Assembly (NCBI RefSeq): GCF_004791695.1
Contig: NZ_SRSO01000026.1
Span: forward strand, 1-64,000
DNA: 64,000 nt
Source: Flavivirga rizhaonensis
GTDB taxonomy: Bacteria; Bacteroidota; Bacteroidia; Flavobacteriales; Flavobacteriaceae
Direction of reading: 5' to 3'
Shown here: one piece after another, positions 26,237 to 34,708 of the stretch
How positions within the stretch are numbered: the first letter of the stretch is position 1
Layout of the letters: every line of letters begins with the position of its first letter
Translations under genes and position numbers: made by a program
Notes under the pieces: generated by a model
The model's database searches: none
What the model was told of the DNA's origin: nothing
The model's input: the letters and a program-made list of their open reading frames with translations, nothing else

Positions 26237-28186
26237 ATGAGTCAAGAAAAGGAAGAATTTAATAAGCATAATTATTCAGCTGATAGTATTCAGGCTTTAG
26301 AAGGTATGGAGCATGTGCGTATGCGTCCATCCATGTATATTGGAGATGTTGGAACAAGAGGGTTGCATCATTTAGTATACGAAGTAGTAGATAACTCTAT
26401 TGATGAAGCGCTAGCAGGTCATTGTAACAACATTACTGTGACTATTAATGAAGATAATTCTATTACTACCGAAGATGACGGTCGTGGTATTCCAGTAGAC
26501 TTGCATAAAAAGGAAGGTGTCTCAGCACTTGAGGTTGTAATGACTAAAATTGGAGCTGGTGGTAAGTTTGATAAAGATTCTTACAAAGTATCTGGTGGAT
26601 TACACGGTGTTGGTGTAAGTTGTGTAAATGCCCTTTCAGAAAATTTAAAGGCTACTGTCTATAGAGAAGGTAAAATTTATGAGCAGGAATATGAACGTGG
26701 AAAAGCTATGTATCCTGTAAAATCTATTGGTGATACTGATAAAAGAGGAACTACGGTTACTTTTAAACCAGATTCTACTATTTTTACTCAAACCTTAGAG
26801 TATAGTTACGATACTTTAGCAAGTCGTTTGAGGGAGTTGGCGTATTTAAATAAGGGAATCACAGTTCATCTAGTTGATAAGAGAACTAAAAAAGAAGATG
26901 GCGAATTTGAAGGTGAGACGTTTCATTCTGAAGAAGGATTAAAAGAATTTATCAAGTATTTGGATGCGACTCGCGAACCTTTAATGAAAGATGTTATTGC
27001 CTTTGAAGGAGAGAAAAACGGTGTGCCTGTAGAAGTAGCTATGATTTATAATACATCATATGCAGAGAATTTACATTCTTATGTAAATAATATTAATACA
27101 CACGAAGGAGGAACACACTTATCTGGGTTTAGACGTGGACTAACACATACCCTGAAAAAGTTTGCAGACGGTTCGGGCATGTTAGATAAGTTGAAGTTCG
27201 ATATAGCAGGTGATGATTTCCGTGAAGGGTTAACAGCGATTATTTCTGTAAAAGTTCAAGAACCTCAATTTGAAGGACAAACAAAAACAAAGCTAGGAAA
27301 TAGGGAAGTGTCGGCTTCTGTAAGTCAGGCAGTTTCTGAAATGTTAACCGATTATTTAGAAGAACATCCAGATGATGCCAAAACCATCGTTCAGAAAGTA
27401 ATCCTGGCTGCTCAAGCGCGTCATGCTGCTCAGAAAGCACGTGAAATGGTTCAGCGTAAAACGGTTATGTCCATTGGAGGGCTCCCTGGGAAATTATCTG
27501 ACTGTTCAGAGCAAGACCCAGCTAAATGTGAAGTTTTTCTTGTTGAGGGTGATTCGGCGGGTGGAACTGCTAAACAAGGTCGTGATAGAGCATTTCAAGC
27601 AATCCTTCCGCTTCGTGGAAAAATATTGAATGTAGAAAAAGCCATGCAGCATAAGGTATTCGAAAACGAAGAGATTAAAAATATATTTACTGCGCTTGGT
27701 GTTACTATTGGTACAGAAGAAGATAGTAAAGCATTAAACCTTTCTAAATTACGTTATCATAAAGTAGTTATTATGTGTGATGCCGATATTGATGGTAGTC
27801 ATATTGCGACTTTAATTTTAACATTCTTTTTTAGATATATGAAAGAATTAATTGAGAATGGACATATCTACATAGCAACACCACCTCTTTATTTGGTTAA
27901 GAGAGGTGCTAAGAAAAGATATGCCTGGAGTGATAAAGAACGTGATGATATTGTAACTGATTTTGGAGATGGAAGTAAAATACAACGTTATAAAGGTCTT
28001 GGAGAGATGAATGCAGAACAACTTTGGGATACTACTATGAATCCGGAATTTAGAACGATGCGTTTAGTACAAATAGATAATGGTACTGAAGCTGATAGGA
28101 TTTTCTCTATGCTAATGGGAGATGAAGTGCCACCTCGTAGAGATTTTATTGAAAAGAATGCTATTTATGCAAATATTGATGCTTAG
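26237..28186 (+). CDS. gyrB: DNA gyrase subunit B
   Basis: 649 aa ATPase subunit of DNA gyrase. The GHKL ATPase shows VVDNSIDEALAG, EDDGRGIPV and GGLHGVGVSCVNALS. The TOPRIM domain shows the EGDSAGGTAKQGRDR segment and DADIDGSHI; the C-terminal part ends with QRYKGLGEMNAEQLW and MGDEVPPRRDFIEKNA. Length is normal for flavobacterial GyrB, and no ParE-type features are seen. Monocistronic, with a strong terminator following. Confidence 0.97.
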   Translation: MSQEKEEFNKHNYSADSIQALEGMEHVRMRPSMYIGDVGTRGLHHLVYEVVDNSIDEALAGHCNNITVTINEDNSITTEDDGRGIPVDLHKKEGVSALEVVMTKIGAGGKFDKDSYKVSGGLHGVGVSCVNALSENLKATVYREGKIYEQEYERGKAMYPVKSIGDTDKRGTTVTFKPDSTIFTQTLEYSYDTLASRLRELAYLNKGITVHLVDKRTKKEDGEFEGETFHSEEGLKEFIKYLDATREPLMKDVIAFEGEKNGVPVEVAMIYNTSYAENLHSYVNNINTHEGGTHLSGFRRGLTHTLKKFADGSGMLDKLKFDIAGDDFREGLTAIISVKVQEPQFEGQTKTKLGNREVSASVSQAVSEMLTDYLEEHPDDAKTIVQKVILAAQARHAAQKAREMVQRKTVMSIGGLPGKLSDCSEQDPAKCEVFLVEGDSAGGTAKQGRDRAFQAILPLRGKILNVEKAMQHKVFENEEIKNIFTALGVTIGTEEDSKALNLSKLRYHKVVIMCDADIDGSHIATLILTFFFRYMKELIENGHIYIATPPLYLVKRGAKKRYAWSDKERDDIVTDFGDGSKIQRYKGLGEMNAEQLWDTTMNPEFRTMRLVQIDNGTEADRIFSMLMGDEVPPRRDFIEKNAIYANIDA

Positions 28187-28214
28187 TTAAAAAGCAAAAT
28201 AGGTTTACTTTTTT

Positions 28215-28245
28215 AATACCCCTGATATTTTATATTAGGGGTATT
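28215..28245 (+). terminator. gyrB terminator
   Basis: AATACCCCT/AGGGGTATT, a perfect 9-bp stem with a 13-nt loop, followed by a T-rich tract, 29 bp after the gyrB stop codon. Confidence 0.85.
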
Positions 28246-28386
28246 TGTTTTTAAAAGCGTTTTATTAAAAATGATAATAGGTAGAGAAGTATGTAGTAGC
28301 TTGTGTTTGCATCAAGCAAAATCAATATTTTCTTTAGAAACTATTCGTAATGCAGAATGGTAAATGAGTTCAGGCTTTTTATTAAG

Positions 28387-28530
28387 TAACGTGAGCTCGA
28401 TATATTAAAGCTTAACAATCGGTTGTTTAATTGTTTTAATAAAGAAACTATGTCATTATAAATGACAAATACTTGAAAATCATTGATTTAATGTTATTTT
28501 TCATAAAAAAATTAAATTGAACTGACGTTA
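28387..28530. mobile_element. MITE-like inverted-repeat element, copy 2 (144 bp, REP core collapsed)
   Basis: The ends TAACGTGAGCT and AACTGACGTTA are inverted repeats. The interior is nearly the same as the element at 32965-33267, with shared stretches such as AATAAAGAAACTATGTCATT and ACTTGAAAATCATTGATTTA. In place of the 173-bp REP hairpin of that copy it has only GTCATTATAAATGAC (28452-28466), the joined hairpin ends. With its partner it brackets the sugar-oxidation operon. Confidence 0.75.
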
Positions 28531-28703
28531 AGTAAAAGATAACCGCTTAAAAGCTTTATACCCATGGAGACTGGGTTCTTGTCTAATTAAAAAAGAGATA
28601 CTTTCATTTTTTTTTAATTATTGTTTTTATCATTTGCATTTTATCCAACCATTTTAATGTTTTGAAATATGTTTCTAAATAATTAGCGATTGAGTTAGCA
28701 TAA

Positions 28704-28841
28704 TTATTCTCCTTCAATTATTTTGTCAATATGAGCTTTGGTTTTTTTAGAAAATCTAGATTTATTGTTTATTACTCTATCAATAATAGTACCTATTGAT
28801 ACATTGGCTTTTTTTGCTATATCTTTAATTGTTACCAACAC
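28704..28841 (-). pseudogene. Remnant of a LacI-family regulator (HTH only)
   Basis: A GTG-initiated frame of 45 codons encodes VTIKDIAKKANVSIG followed by TIIDRVINNKSRFSKKTKAH and a stop. This is the LacI-family helix-turn-helix and hinge start, with no ligand-binding domain. One extra Ile is inserted in the recognition-helix region (GTIIDRV where the family has GTVDRV or GTVSRV). Truncation plus the insertion suggest decay. It is divergent from the DUF1080 operon, as expected for its former regulator. Confidence 0.7.
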
Positions 28842-28948
28842 TTAAGAATTATTTAATTAATAGTATACTTAATTGCTAAAAACACAAAATGATTTGTATT
28901 ATTTTATCTTAATAAATTTTGTGCGTTTCGTATAAATTCATAATTTTA

Positions 28949-28962
28949 CGTGTACGTACACG
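28949..28962. promoter_or_regulatory. LacI-type operator-like palindrome
   Basis: CGTGTACGTACACG, a perfect 14-bp palindrome with a central CG step, as in LacI/PurR-family operators. It lies 36 bp before the ATG of the DUF1080 gene and 107 bp from the LacI remnant. Confidence 0.5.
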
Positions 28963-28998
28963 AATTCACGATTTAGAATAACTTATTTTTATAAAACT

Positions 28999-30405
28999 AT
29001 GATACAATTAAAATCAAAACTATTTTTTATAACGAGCCTTGTTCTTGTCGGTTTTATAGGCGTTAAAACTTATTCGCAAGTAAATGAAGACGGATGGGTA
29101 ACACTTTTTAATGGGAAGAATTTTGATGGATGGAAACAGTTAAATGGGACAGCCGAATATATTATAGAGAATAATGAAATTGTAGGGATAACTAAAACTA
29201 ATACTCCAAACAGTTTTTTATGTACTGAAAAAAACTATGGCAATTTTATTTTAGAATTTGAAATTCTAGCGGACCCTTTGATTAACACGGGTGTGCAATT
29301 TAGATCTAATAGCTTTAAAGATTATAAAAAAGGAAGGGTTCATGGGTACCAATTTGAAATAGACCCTAGTGCTCGTGCTTTTAGTGGAGGTATTTATGAT
29401 GAATCCAGAAGAGCATGGCTGTATCCATTGTCACTTAATTCAAAAGGAAGAAAAGCTTTTATAAATGGTGTTTGGAATAAATGTAGGGTGGAGGCTGTTG
29501 GTAACTCTATTAGAACGTGGATTAATGGTGTACAATGTTCTAGTTTAGTTGATGATTTAACAGCATCTGGATTTATTGGTCTTCAGGTACATAGTATTGG
29601 GACTAATGAGGCTCGTGCTGGCAAGAAAATAAAATGGAGAAATATTAGGATAAAGACTGATAATTTGGAAAAGGAAAGTTGGGTGCCTGATCCACAAGTT
29701 CGTGAGGTGAGTTATTTGATTAATAAAATTACAGATAACGAAAAAAGAAATGGATGGCGATTATTATGGGATGGAAAAACAACCAATGGATGGAAAGGCG
29801 CAAAAACGGCTCAATTTCCAAAATCAGGATGGGAAATAAATAATGGTGTTTTATCTATTTTAGCTACAGATGGAGGAGAATCTACTGGTCCAGGTGATAT
29901 TATTACAAAAGATGTTTTTAGTGATTTTGAATTAGAATTAGAATTTAAAATAACAAAGGGAGCAAATAGCGGAATTAAATATTTTGTAGATCCGGAACTC
30001 AATAAAGGACCAGGTTCTGCAATTGGTTGTGAATTTCAAATTTTAGATGATAACAACCATCCAGATGCAAAAGCGGGAACAGGGGGTAATAGGACTATTG
30101 CTTCGTTGTATGATTTAATAGCAGCAGAAAATCTTTCAATTCAAGGGAGGGCTAAGCAATTTAAAGGTATTGGCCGTTGGAATCAAGCAAGAATAGTTGT
30201 AAAAAATGGTAAAGTCCAACACTGGTTAAATAATGAAAAGACTATTGAATATGATAGATTCTCTCAAATGTTTAGAGCCTTAGTAGCTTATAGTAAATAT
30301 AATAAATGGCCAGAATTTGGTCAATGGGCAAGTGGTCACATTTTATTGCAAGATCATGGAGATACAGTACATTTTAGAAGTATAAAAATAAGAGAGTTTA
30401 ATTAA
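28999..30405 (+). CDS. Double DUF1080 (3-keto-glycoside hydrolase-like) protein
   Basis: 468 aa. A signal peptide (ending GVKTYSQ) precedes two tandem DUF1080 jelly-roll domains. The first (about 30-225) has GWVTLFNGKNFDGWKQLNG; the second (about 250-465) has GWRLLWDGKTTNGWKGAKTA and GANSGIKYFVDPELNKG. DUF1080 proteins have been linked to hydrolysis or elimination of 3-keto-glycosides. The two following oxidoreductase genes would supply the C3 oxidation. Periplasmic. It starts a three-gene operon with gaps of 14 and 7 bp. Confidence 0.9.
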   Translation: MIQLKSKLFFITSLVLVGFIGVKTYSQVNEDGWVTLFNGKNFDGWKQLNGTAEYIIENNEIVGITKTNTPNSFLCTEKNYGNFILEFEILADPLINTGVQFRSNSFKDYKKGRVHGYQFEIDPSARAFSGGIYDESRRAWLYPLSLNSKGRKAFINGVWNKCRVEAVGNSIRTWINGVQCSSLVDDLTASGFIGLQVHSIGTNEARAGKKIKWRNIRIKTDNLEKESWVPDPQVREVSYLINKITDNEKRNGWRLLWDGKTTNGWKGAKTAQFPKSGWEINNGVLSILATDGGESTGPGDIITKDVFSDFELELEFKITKGANSGIKYFVDPELNKGPGSAIGCEFQILDDNNHPDAKAGTGGNRTIASLYDLIAAENLSIQGRAKQFKGIGRWNQARIVVKNGKVQHWLNNEKTIEYDRFSQMFRALVAYSKYNKWPEFGQWASGHILLQDHGDTVHFRSIKIREFN

Positions 30406-30419
30406 AAAGAGCTTTACGC

Positions 30420-31757
30420 ATGAGTTCAAACAGAAGAGATTTTATAAAAAAAGCGACAATAGGAGCCGTTGGGGTTGCATTTACTGGAGGCTTAACAGGT
30501 GTATCAGCCCAAAGTTATTCGAGAATTCTTGGAGCAAATGATCATATAGGTTGTGCAGTTATTGGAGTACGTAGCAGGGCGAAAGCACATATTATAGCAA
30601 TTCATCAAGATTTAAATGCTAAGATACTTTATAATTGTGATGTAGATGATACCATTTTAGAGAAACACAATGTTTGGTGCAAAGAAAATATTGGTTATAT
30701 CCCTAAAGTAGAAAAAGATTTTCGAAAGGTTTTAGAAGATAAAGCTGTGGATGCTGTTTTTATTGCAACGCCAGAACATTGGCATGCACCTATGGCAATT
30801 TTAGCTATGCAAGCAGGAAAACATGTGTATGTAGAGAAACCTTGCAGCCATAACCCTTATGAAAATGATCTTTTAGTTGCTGCTCAAAAGAAGTATGGTA
30901 AAAAAGTGCAAATGGGTAACCAGCAACGTTCTGCCCAAACATCTATGAATGCTATAAAAGATATTAGAGCAGGAATTATTGGAAATGTATACAAAGGTGA
31001 GGCTTATTATTCAAATAATAGAGGGTCAATAGGAATAGGAAACAAAATAGATATTCCTAAAACATTAGATTGGGAATTGTGGCAAGGACCAGCTCCTAGA
31101 AAAGACTATAAGGACAATATTCACCCTTATAACTGGCATTGGTTCCGTAGTTGGGGAACGGGGGAAATCCATAATAATGGTACTCATGAAATTGATATTT
31201 GCCGATGGGCTTTAGGTGTTAACTTGCCAGAAAGCATTACTTCATTTGGAGGAAAGTATACTTATAAAGATGATTGGGAATTTGTAGATAATCAGCAAGT
31301 AACTTATAAATTTGAAAATGATAAATTTATTACATGGACTGGGCATAGTAGAGGTATAATGAAGCCAAAAAGAGCTGGTAGAGGTGCAACCATTTACGGG
31401 AGCAAAGGATCTATACAATTAGATCGTAACTTTTATAAGTTATTCGATTTACAAGGCAACCCTATTAAGGAAGAACTGGAGAAATCAGCTAGTGCCACAA
31501 CAAATACAAGAGGGATAGGGGGCTTAGATGTTTATCATGTTGATAATTTCTTTGATGCGATACGAAAAGACAAAAATTTAAATTCTGATATTCAAGATGC
31601 TAGTATTTCAACGATGTTATGTCATTTAGGTAATATGGCCCAGGATGCAGGAGAAACTTTAAAAATAGATTCTAAAACGGGTAAAGTTTTGAACAATGAT
31701 AAAGTAATGAAGCATTGGAAAAGAGAATATCAAGAAGGTTGGGAACCTAAATTATAA
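30420..31757 (+). CDS. Tat-exported Gfo/Idh/MocA-family oxidoreductase (1)
   Basis: 445 aa. The twin-arginine signal SSNRRDFIKKATIGAVGVAF ends near VSAQ. The Rossmann part has GCAVIGVRSRAK (a variant of the GxGxxG turn) and FIATPEHWHAPMAILAMQAGKHVYVEKPCSH, with the EKP catalytic-lysine motif. The substrate domain carries GTGEIHNNGTHEIDICRWALG. Members oxidise or reduce sugars with tightly held NAD(P). Export by Tat fits a folded, cofactor-loaded periplasmic enzyme, here likely the C3 oxidation of a glycoside. Confidence 0.92.
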   Translation: MSSNRRDFIKKATIGAVGVAFTGGLTGVSAQSYSRILGANDHIGCAVIGVRSRAKAHIIAIHQDLNAKILYNCDVDDTILEKHNVWCKENIGYIPKVEKDFRKVLEDKAVDAVFIATPEHWHAPMAILAMQAGKHVYVEKPCSHNPYENDLLVAAQKKYGKKVQMGNQQRSAQTSMNAIKDIRAGIIGNVYKGEAYYSNNRGSIGIGNKIDIPKTLDWELWQGPAPRKDYKDNIHPYNWHWFRSWGTGEIHNNGTHEIDICRWALGVNLPESITSFGGKYTYKDDWEFVDNQQVTYKFENDKFITWTGHSRGIMKPKRAGRGATIYGSKGSIQLDRNFYKLFDLQGNPIKEELEKSASATTNTRGIGGLDVYHVDNFFDAIRKDKNLNSDIQDASISTMLCHLGNMAQDAGETLKIDSKTGKVLNNDKVMKHWKREYQEGWEPKL

Positions 31758-31764
31758 ATAAAAA

Positions 31765-32958
31765 ATGAAGAGAAGGGAATTTTTAACTAAAAGTGGTCTC
31801 GTGTCTGCTGGAATTGTTGCTAGCGTACCTGTTTTACAAGCTATGTCCAAAAAAATTGCTAGCAATAACATGATTCATATAGGTGTTATAGGAACTGGAG
31901 ATAGAGGTGGTGGACTTATACCTATTCTAAATACTATTGAAGGAATTAATGTTTCTGCTGTTTGTGATGTACTACCTTTTCGATTAGAAAAAGGGCTTTC
32001 AAAAACCGAAAACAAAGCAAAAGCATATACTAATTATAAGAAGTTGCTAAATAATAAAGACATTGATGCTGTATTAATAGCCACACCTTTTAATACCCAT
32101 GCCGCCATAGCTATAGATGCTATAGATGCAGGTAAGCATGTATATTGTGAAAAAACAATGGCTAAGAGTTTAATAGGAATAGATGATTTAGTAAAAAAAG
32201 CATCTAATACTAAAACAATTTTCCAAACAGGTCATCAATATCATAGTTCAAAACTTTATAAGCATGTTGTAGAATTTATTAAAAAGGGTGAGCTGGGGCA
32301 AATAGCATCTTTTGAATGCCAATGGAATAGAAATGGTAATTGGCGTAGACCGGTACCAGAGCCATCTTTAGAGCGTGATATAAATTGGAGAATGTACAAA
32401 GAATATTCTGGAGGAATGGCAGCAGAATTATGTTCTCATCAAATAGACTTTGTGAATTGGGTTTTAGGTGAAAATCCTAAAAAAATTATGGGTACAGGAG
32501 GTATTGACTATTGGAAGGATGGACGAGAGACTTTTGATAATATTCATTTATTGTTTGAATATCCGAGCGGTGTAAAAGCAAAATTCACGTGTTTAACTAA
32601 CAATGCATTAGGGGATTACCAAATAAAAATTCACGGTAGTAAAGGAACTATTTTGTTAGATTATACAAAGGCGTGGATTTATTATGAAAATGGTTATAAA
32701 AAAGAATTGGCCGATGTTGATGGTGTATCTGGTGCTACGTCAAATACTCATTTACAAGGAAAAGGAATTCCTATAAATATATCTCACATAAATCCAAGCA
32801 AACAAGCCTTAGTAGATTTTAGGAACTCTATTTTAGATAATAAAATGCCTGTTTCAAATATTTATACAGGAGCAAATACGGCTGTTGCAGTACAGCTATC
32901 TTTAGATGCTATGTATAATGAAGAAATTCAATATTGGAAAGAGAGTTATTCTTATTGA
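31765..32958 (+). CDS. Tat-exported Gfo/Idh/MocA-family oxidoreductase (2)
   Basis: 397 aa. A second twin-arginine protein (MKRREFLTKSGLVSAGIVAS), with GVIGTGDRGGGLIPIL and LIATPFNTHAAIAIDAIDAGKHVYCEKTM. The usual EKP is EKT here; the Lys is kept. GGMAAELCSHQIDFVNWVLGE is the C-terminal-domain His motif. The two paralogues are too different to be a recent duplication. They may catalyse forward and reverse steps on different substrates in 3-keto-sugar metabolism (inference). Confidence 0.92.
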   Translation: MKRREFLTKSGLVSAGIVASVPVLQAMSKKIASNNMIHIGVIGTGDRGGGLIPILNTIEGINVSAVCDVLPFRLEKGLSKTENKAKAYTNYKKLLNNKDIDAVLIATPFNTHAAIAIDAIDAGKHVYCEKTMAKSLIGIDDLVKKASNTKTIFQTGHQYHSSKLYKHVVEFIKKGELGQIASFECQWNRNGNWRRPVPEPSLERDINWRMYKEYSGGMAAELCSHQIDFVNWVLGENPKKIMGTGGIDYWKDGRETFDNIHLLFEYPSGVKAKFTCLTNNALGDYQIKIHGSKGTILLDYTKAWIYYENGYKKELADVDGVSGATSNTHLQGKGIPINISHINPSKQALVDFRNSILDNKMPVSNIYTGANTAVAVQLSLDAMYNEEIQYWKESYSY

Positions 32959-32964
32959 TATAAA

Positions 32965-33267
32965 TAACGTGAGTTTGACATATTAAAAACCGACAGTCAA
33001 TTATTTAACTGTTTTAATAAAGAAACTATGTCATTCCGAATGCTACGGAGGGTAAAATATATTTTACTTGAACGTATATAGCGTAGCTATTGAGGAGGAA
33101 TCCCATCCTTATGAGGTTTCTCGAAAGTTTATCTTGAGTACTTCGACTACGTTCAGCATAAACTAAAGTCGAAAGGCTCATACTTCGCTCTGTCAAAATG
33201 ACAAACACTTGAAAATCATTGATTTAATATTGTTTTTCATAAAAAAATTAAATAGAAACTGACGTTA
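32965..33267. mobile_element. MITE-like inverted-repeat element, copy 3 (303 bp) with nested REP
   Basis: The ends TAACGTGAGTTT and AAACTGACGTTA are inverted repeats with one mismatch. The outer sequence matches the copy at 28387-28530. The middle holds a 173-bp REP-like hairpin (33030-33202) bounded by GTCATT/AATGAC, with internal palindromes around TACTTCGACTACGTTCAGCA. It begins 7 bp after the stop codon of the operon, so it may also act as its 3' end. No coding capacity. Confidence 0.75.
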
Positions 33268-33416
33268 AATCGAATAATTACGATTTATAATATTTATATC
33301 TGTATTTTAAAAAAAGGATTAAAAATAGCTGTGAAATAATTTTATGACCAAGGAGGCTTCTACATCTTGATTCTGTATAATAAAATCGATTAAAAGTAAA
33401 TTTTATCGATTAAAAG

Positions 33417-33446
33417 TTGTTTTGTATAATTTTTTTTATACTTTTG
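33417..33446 (+). promoter_or_regulatory. Promoter of the DUF6588 gene
   Basis: TTG (33417-33419), 19-bp spacer, TACTTTTG (33439-33446). This matches the Bacteroidota -33/-7 pattern; the ATG is 22 bp further on. Confidence 0.6.
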
Positions 33447-33468
33447 TTTTAACCAAATTGACAAAAGA

Positions 33469-34479
33469 ATGAAAAAGTTAACCTTATTTATGTTGTTGTG
33501 TTTAGCAACAATTACTTCAAAAGCCCAAGAGTTAGAAAATATTTTACTTGCTTCTAGGGATGATGCAAACAAATTAACTGAAGCTTATATCAGTCCTGCT
33601 ATGAAAGGATTGATTTATAGCATGAATAGTGGATGGTATCATACCGCTAAAGTTCATAAAAAATTAGGCTTTGATGTTACAATTGGCTTTAATGCTTCTA
33701 TGGTGCCTTCAGAAGATGAAATCATGACCTTCGCTAATTTGGGATTGTCTAATAATATAGCGTTTTCCTCTCCAACAAGTCCGACACTTGCAGGATCTGG
33801 AGACGGAGCTCAAGCTAGTATTACTCAAACCTATAACGGACAAAGTATTTCAGTTGAATTGTTGGCTTTACCTGATGGTATTAGTGAAGATTTACCTTTA
33901 AAAGCTATTCCTACACCTTCAATACAGTTAAGTGTGGGATTACCTTATAAATTTGATGTTATGTTGCGTTTGGTTCCAGAAGTAGGAGACGATGATGCAA
34001 AGGGTAAGTTATTTGGAGTTGGACTTAAAAGAGAAATAACAAGTATTTTTGGACCTTTAGATAAATTGCCTTTACACGTATCTTTATTGGCAGCCTATAC
34101 GTCTATGGATGTTAATTATGCTATTGATCAAAGTACTTTTTCTGGTCAAAATCAAAATGCAGAGTTTAAGTTAAACTCATTTACAGCTCAGGCTATAGCA
34201 TCCTTAAATTTTCCAATAATTAATGTCTATGGAGGCGTTGGTTATACTGGAGGAAGCTCAACTTTAAAAATGTTAGGTACTTACCAGTTAGAATATACTG
34301 CGGGTTCTAATTCGATAACTGAGGAAATTGTAGATCCTATAGATTTAGATTTTGATACAAGTGGTTTAAGAGGAACATTGGGAGTTAGATTAAGTCTTGG
34401 CTTCTTTAAGCTTTTTGCAGATTATACGTTACAAGAGTACAATACATTATCTGCAGGAATGGCATTTAGTTTTAGATAA
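33469..34479 (+). CDS. DUF6588-type outer-membrane beta-barrel protein
   Basis: 336 aa. A signal peptide (ending TSKAQ) is followed by SPAMKGLIYSMNSGWYHTAKVHKKLGFDVTIGFNASMVP. Amphipathic beta strands then run to the terminal strand LSAGMAFSFR, with a C-terminal aromatic-x-Arg of the outer-membrane type. Typical of a conserved flavobacterial family; function unknown. Own promoter and a strong terminator, so monocistronic. Confidence 0.8.
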   Translation: MKKLTLFMLLCLATITSKAQELENILLASRDDANKLTEAYISPAMKGLIYSMNSGWYHTAKVHKKLGFDVTIGFNASMVPSEDEIMTFANLGLSNNIAFSSPTSPTLAGSGDGAQASITQTYNGQSISVELLALPDGISEDLPLKAIPTPSIQLSVGLPYKFDVMLRLVPEVGDDDAKGKLFGVGLKREITSIFGPLDKLPLHVSLLAAYTSMDVNYAIDQSTFSGQNQNAEFKLNSFTAQAIASLNFPIINVYGGVGYTGGSSTLKMLGTYQLEYTAGSNSITEEIVDPIDLDFDTSGLRGTLGVRLSLGFFKLFADYTLQEYNTLSAGMAFSFR

Positions 34480-34538
34480 AAATTAAAAAAAAAGACATTT
34501 AGTTTAGTTAGTTTATATTTTCGTTAATTAGTTTAAAG

Positions 34539-34561
34539 AGTACAAGATTTAATCTTGTACT
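34539..34561 (+). terminator. Terminator after the DUF6588 gene
   Basis: AGTACAAGAT/ATCTTGTACT, a perfect 10-bp stem with a 3-nt loop, followed by a long T tract. Confidence 0.9.
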
Positions 34562-34708
34562 TTTTTTATTTAGAGTATATTAATTTGTAATTTAGCATGA
34601 TCAAAATCATATAATTTAGGCTTTTAAATTGTGAGATTTGTGTCAGTGAAATTTCGTCAAAAAGAAATAATCAAAAAGTTACAAATAACAATAAAAAATA
34701 ATAAATAC

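Noticed and set aside
34631..34708. N-terminal extension of malate dehydrogenase
   Set aside because: The frame is open but lacks a start codon and conserved sequence. The GAGAVG motif places the true start at 34709.
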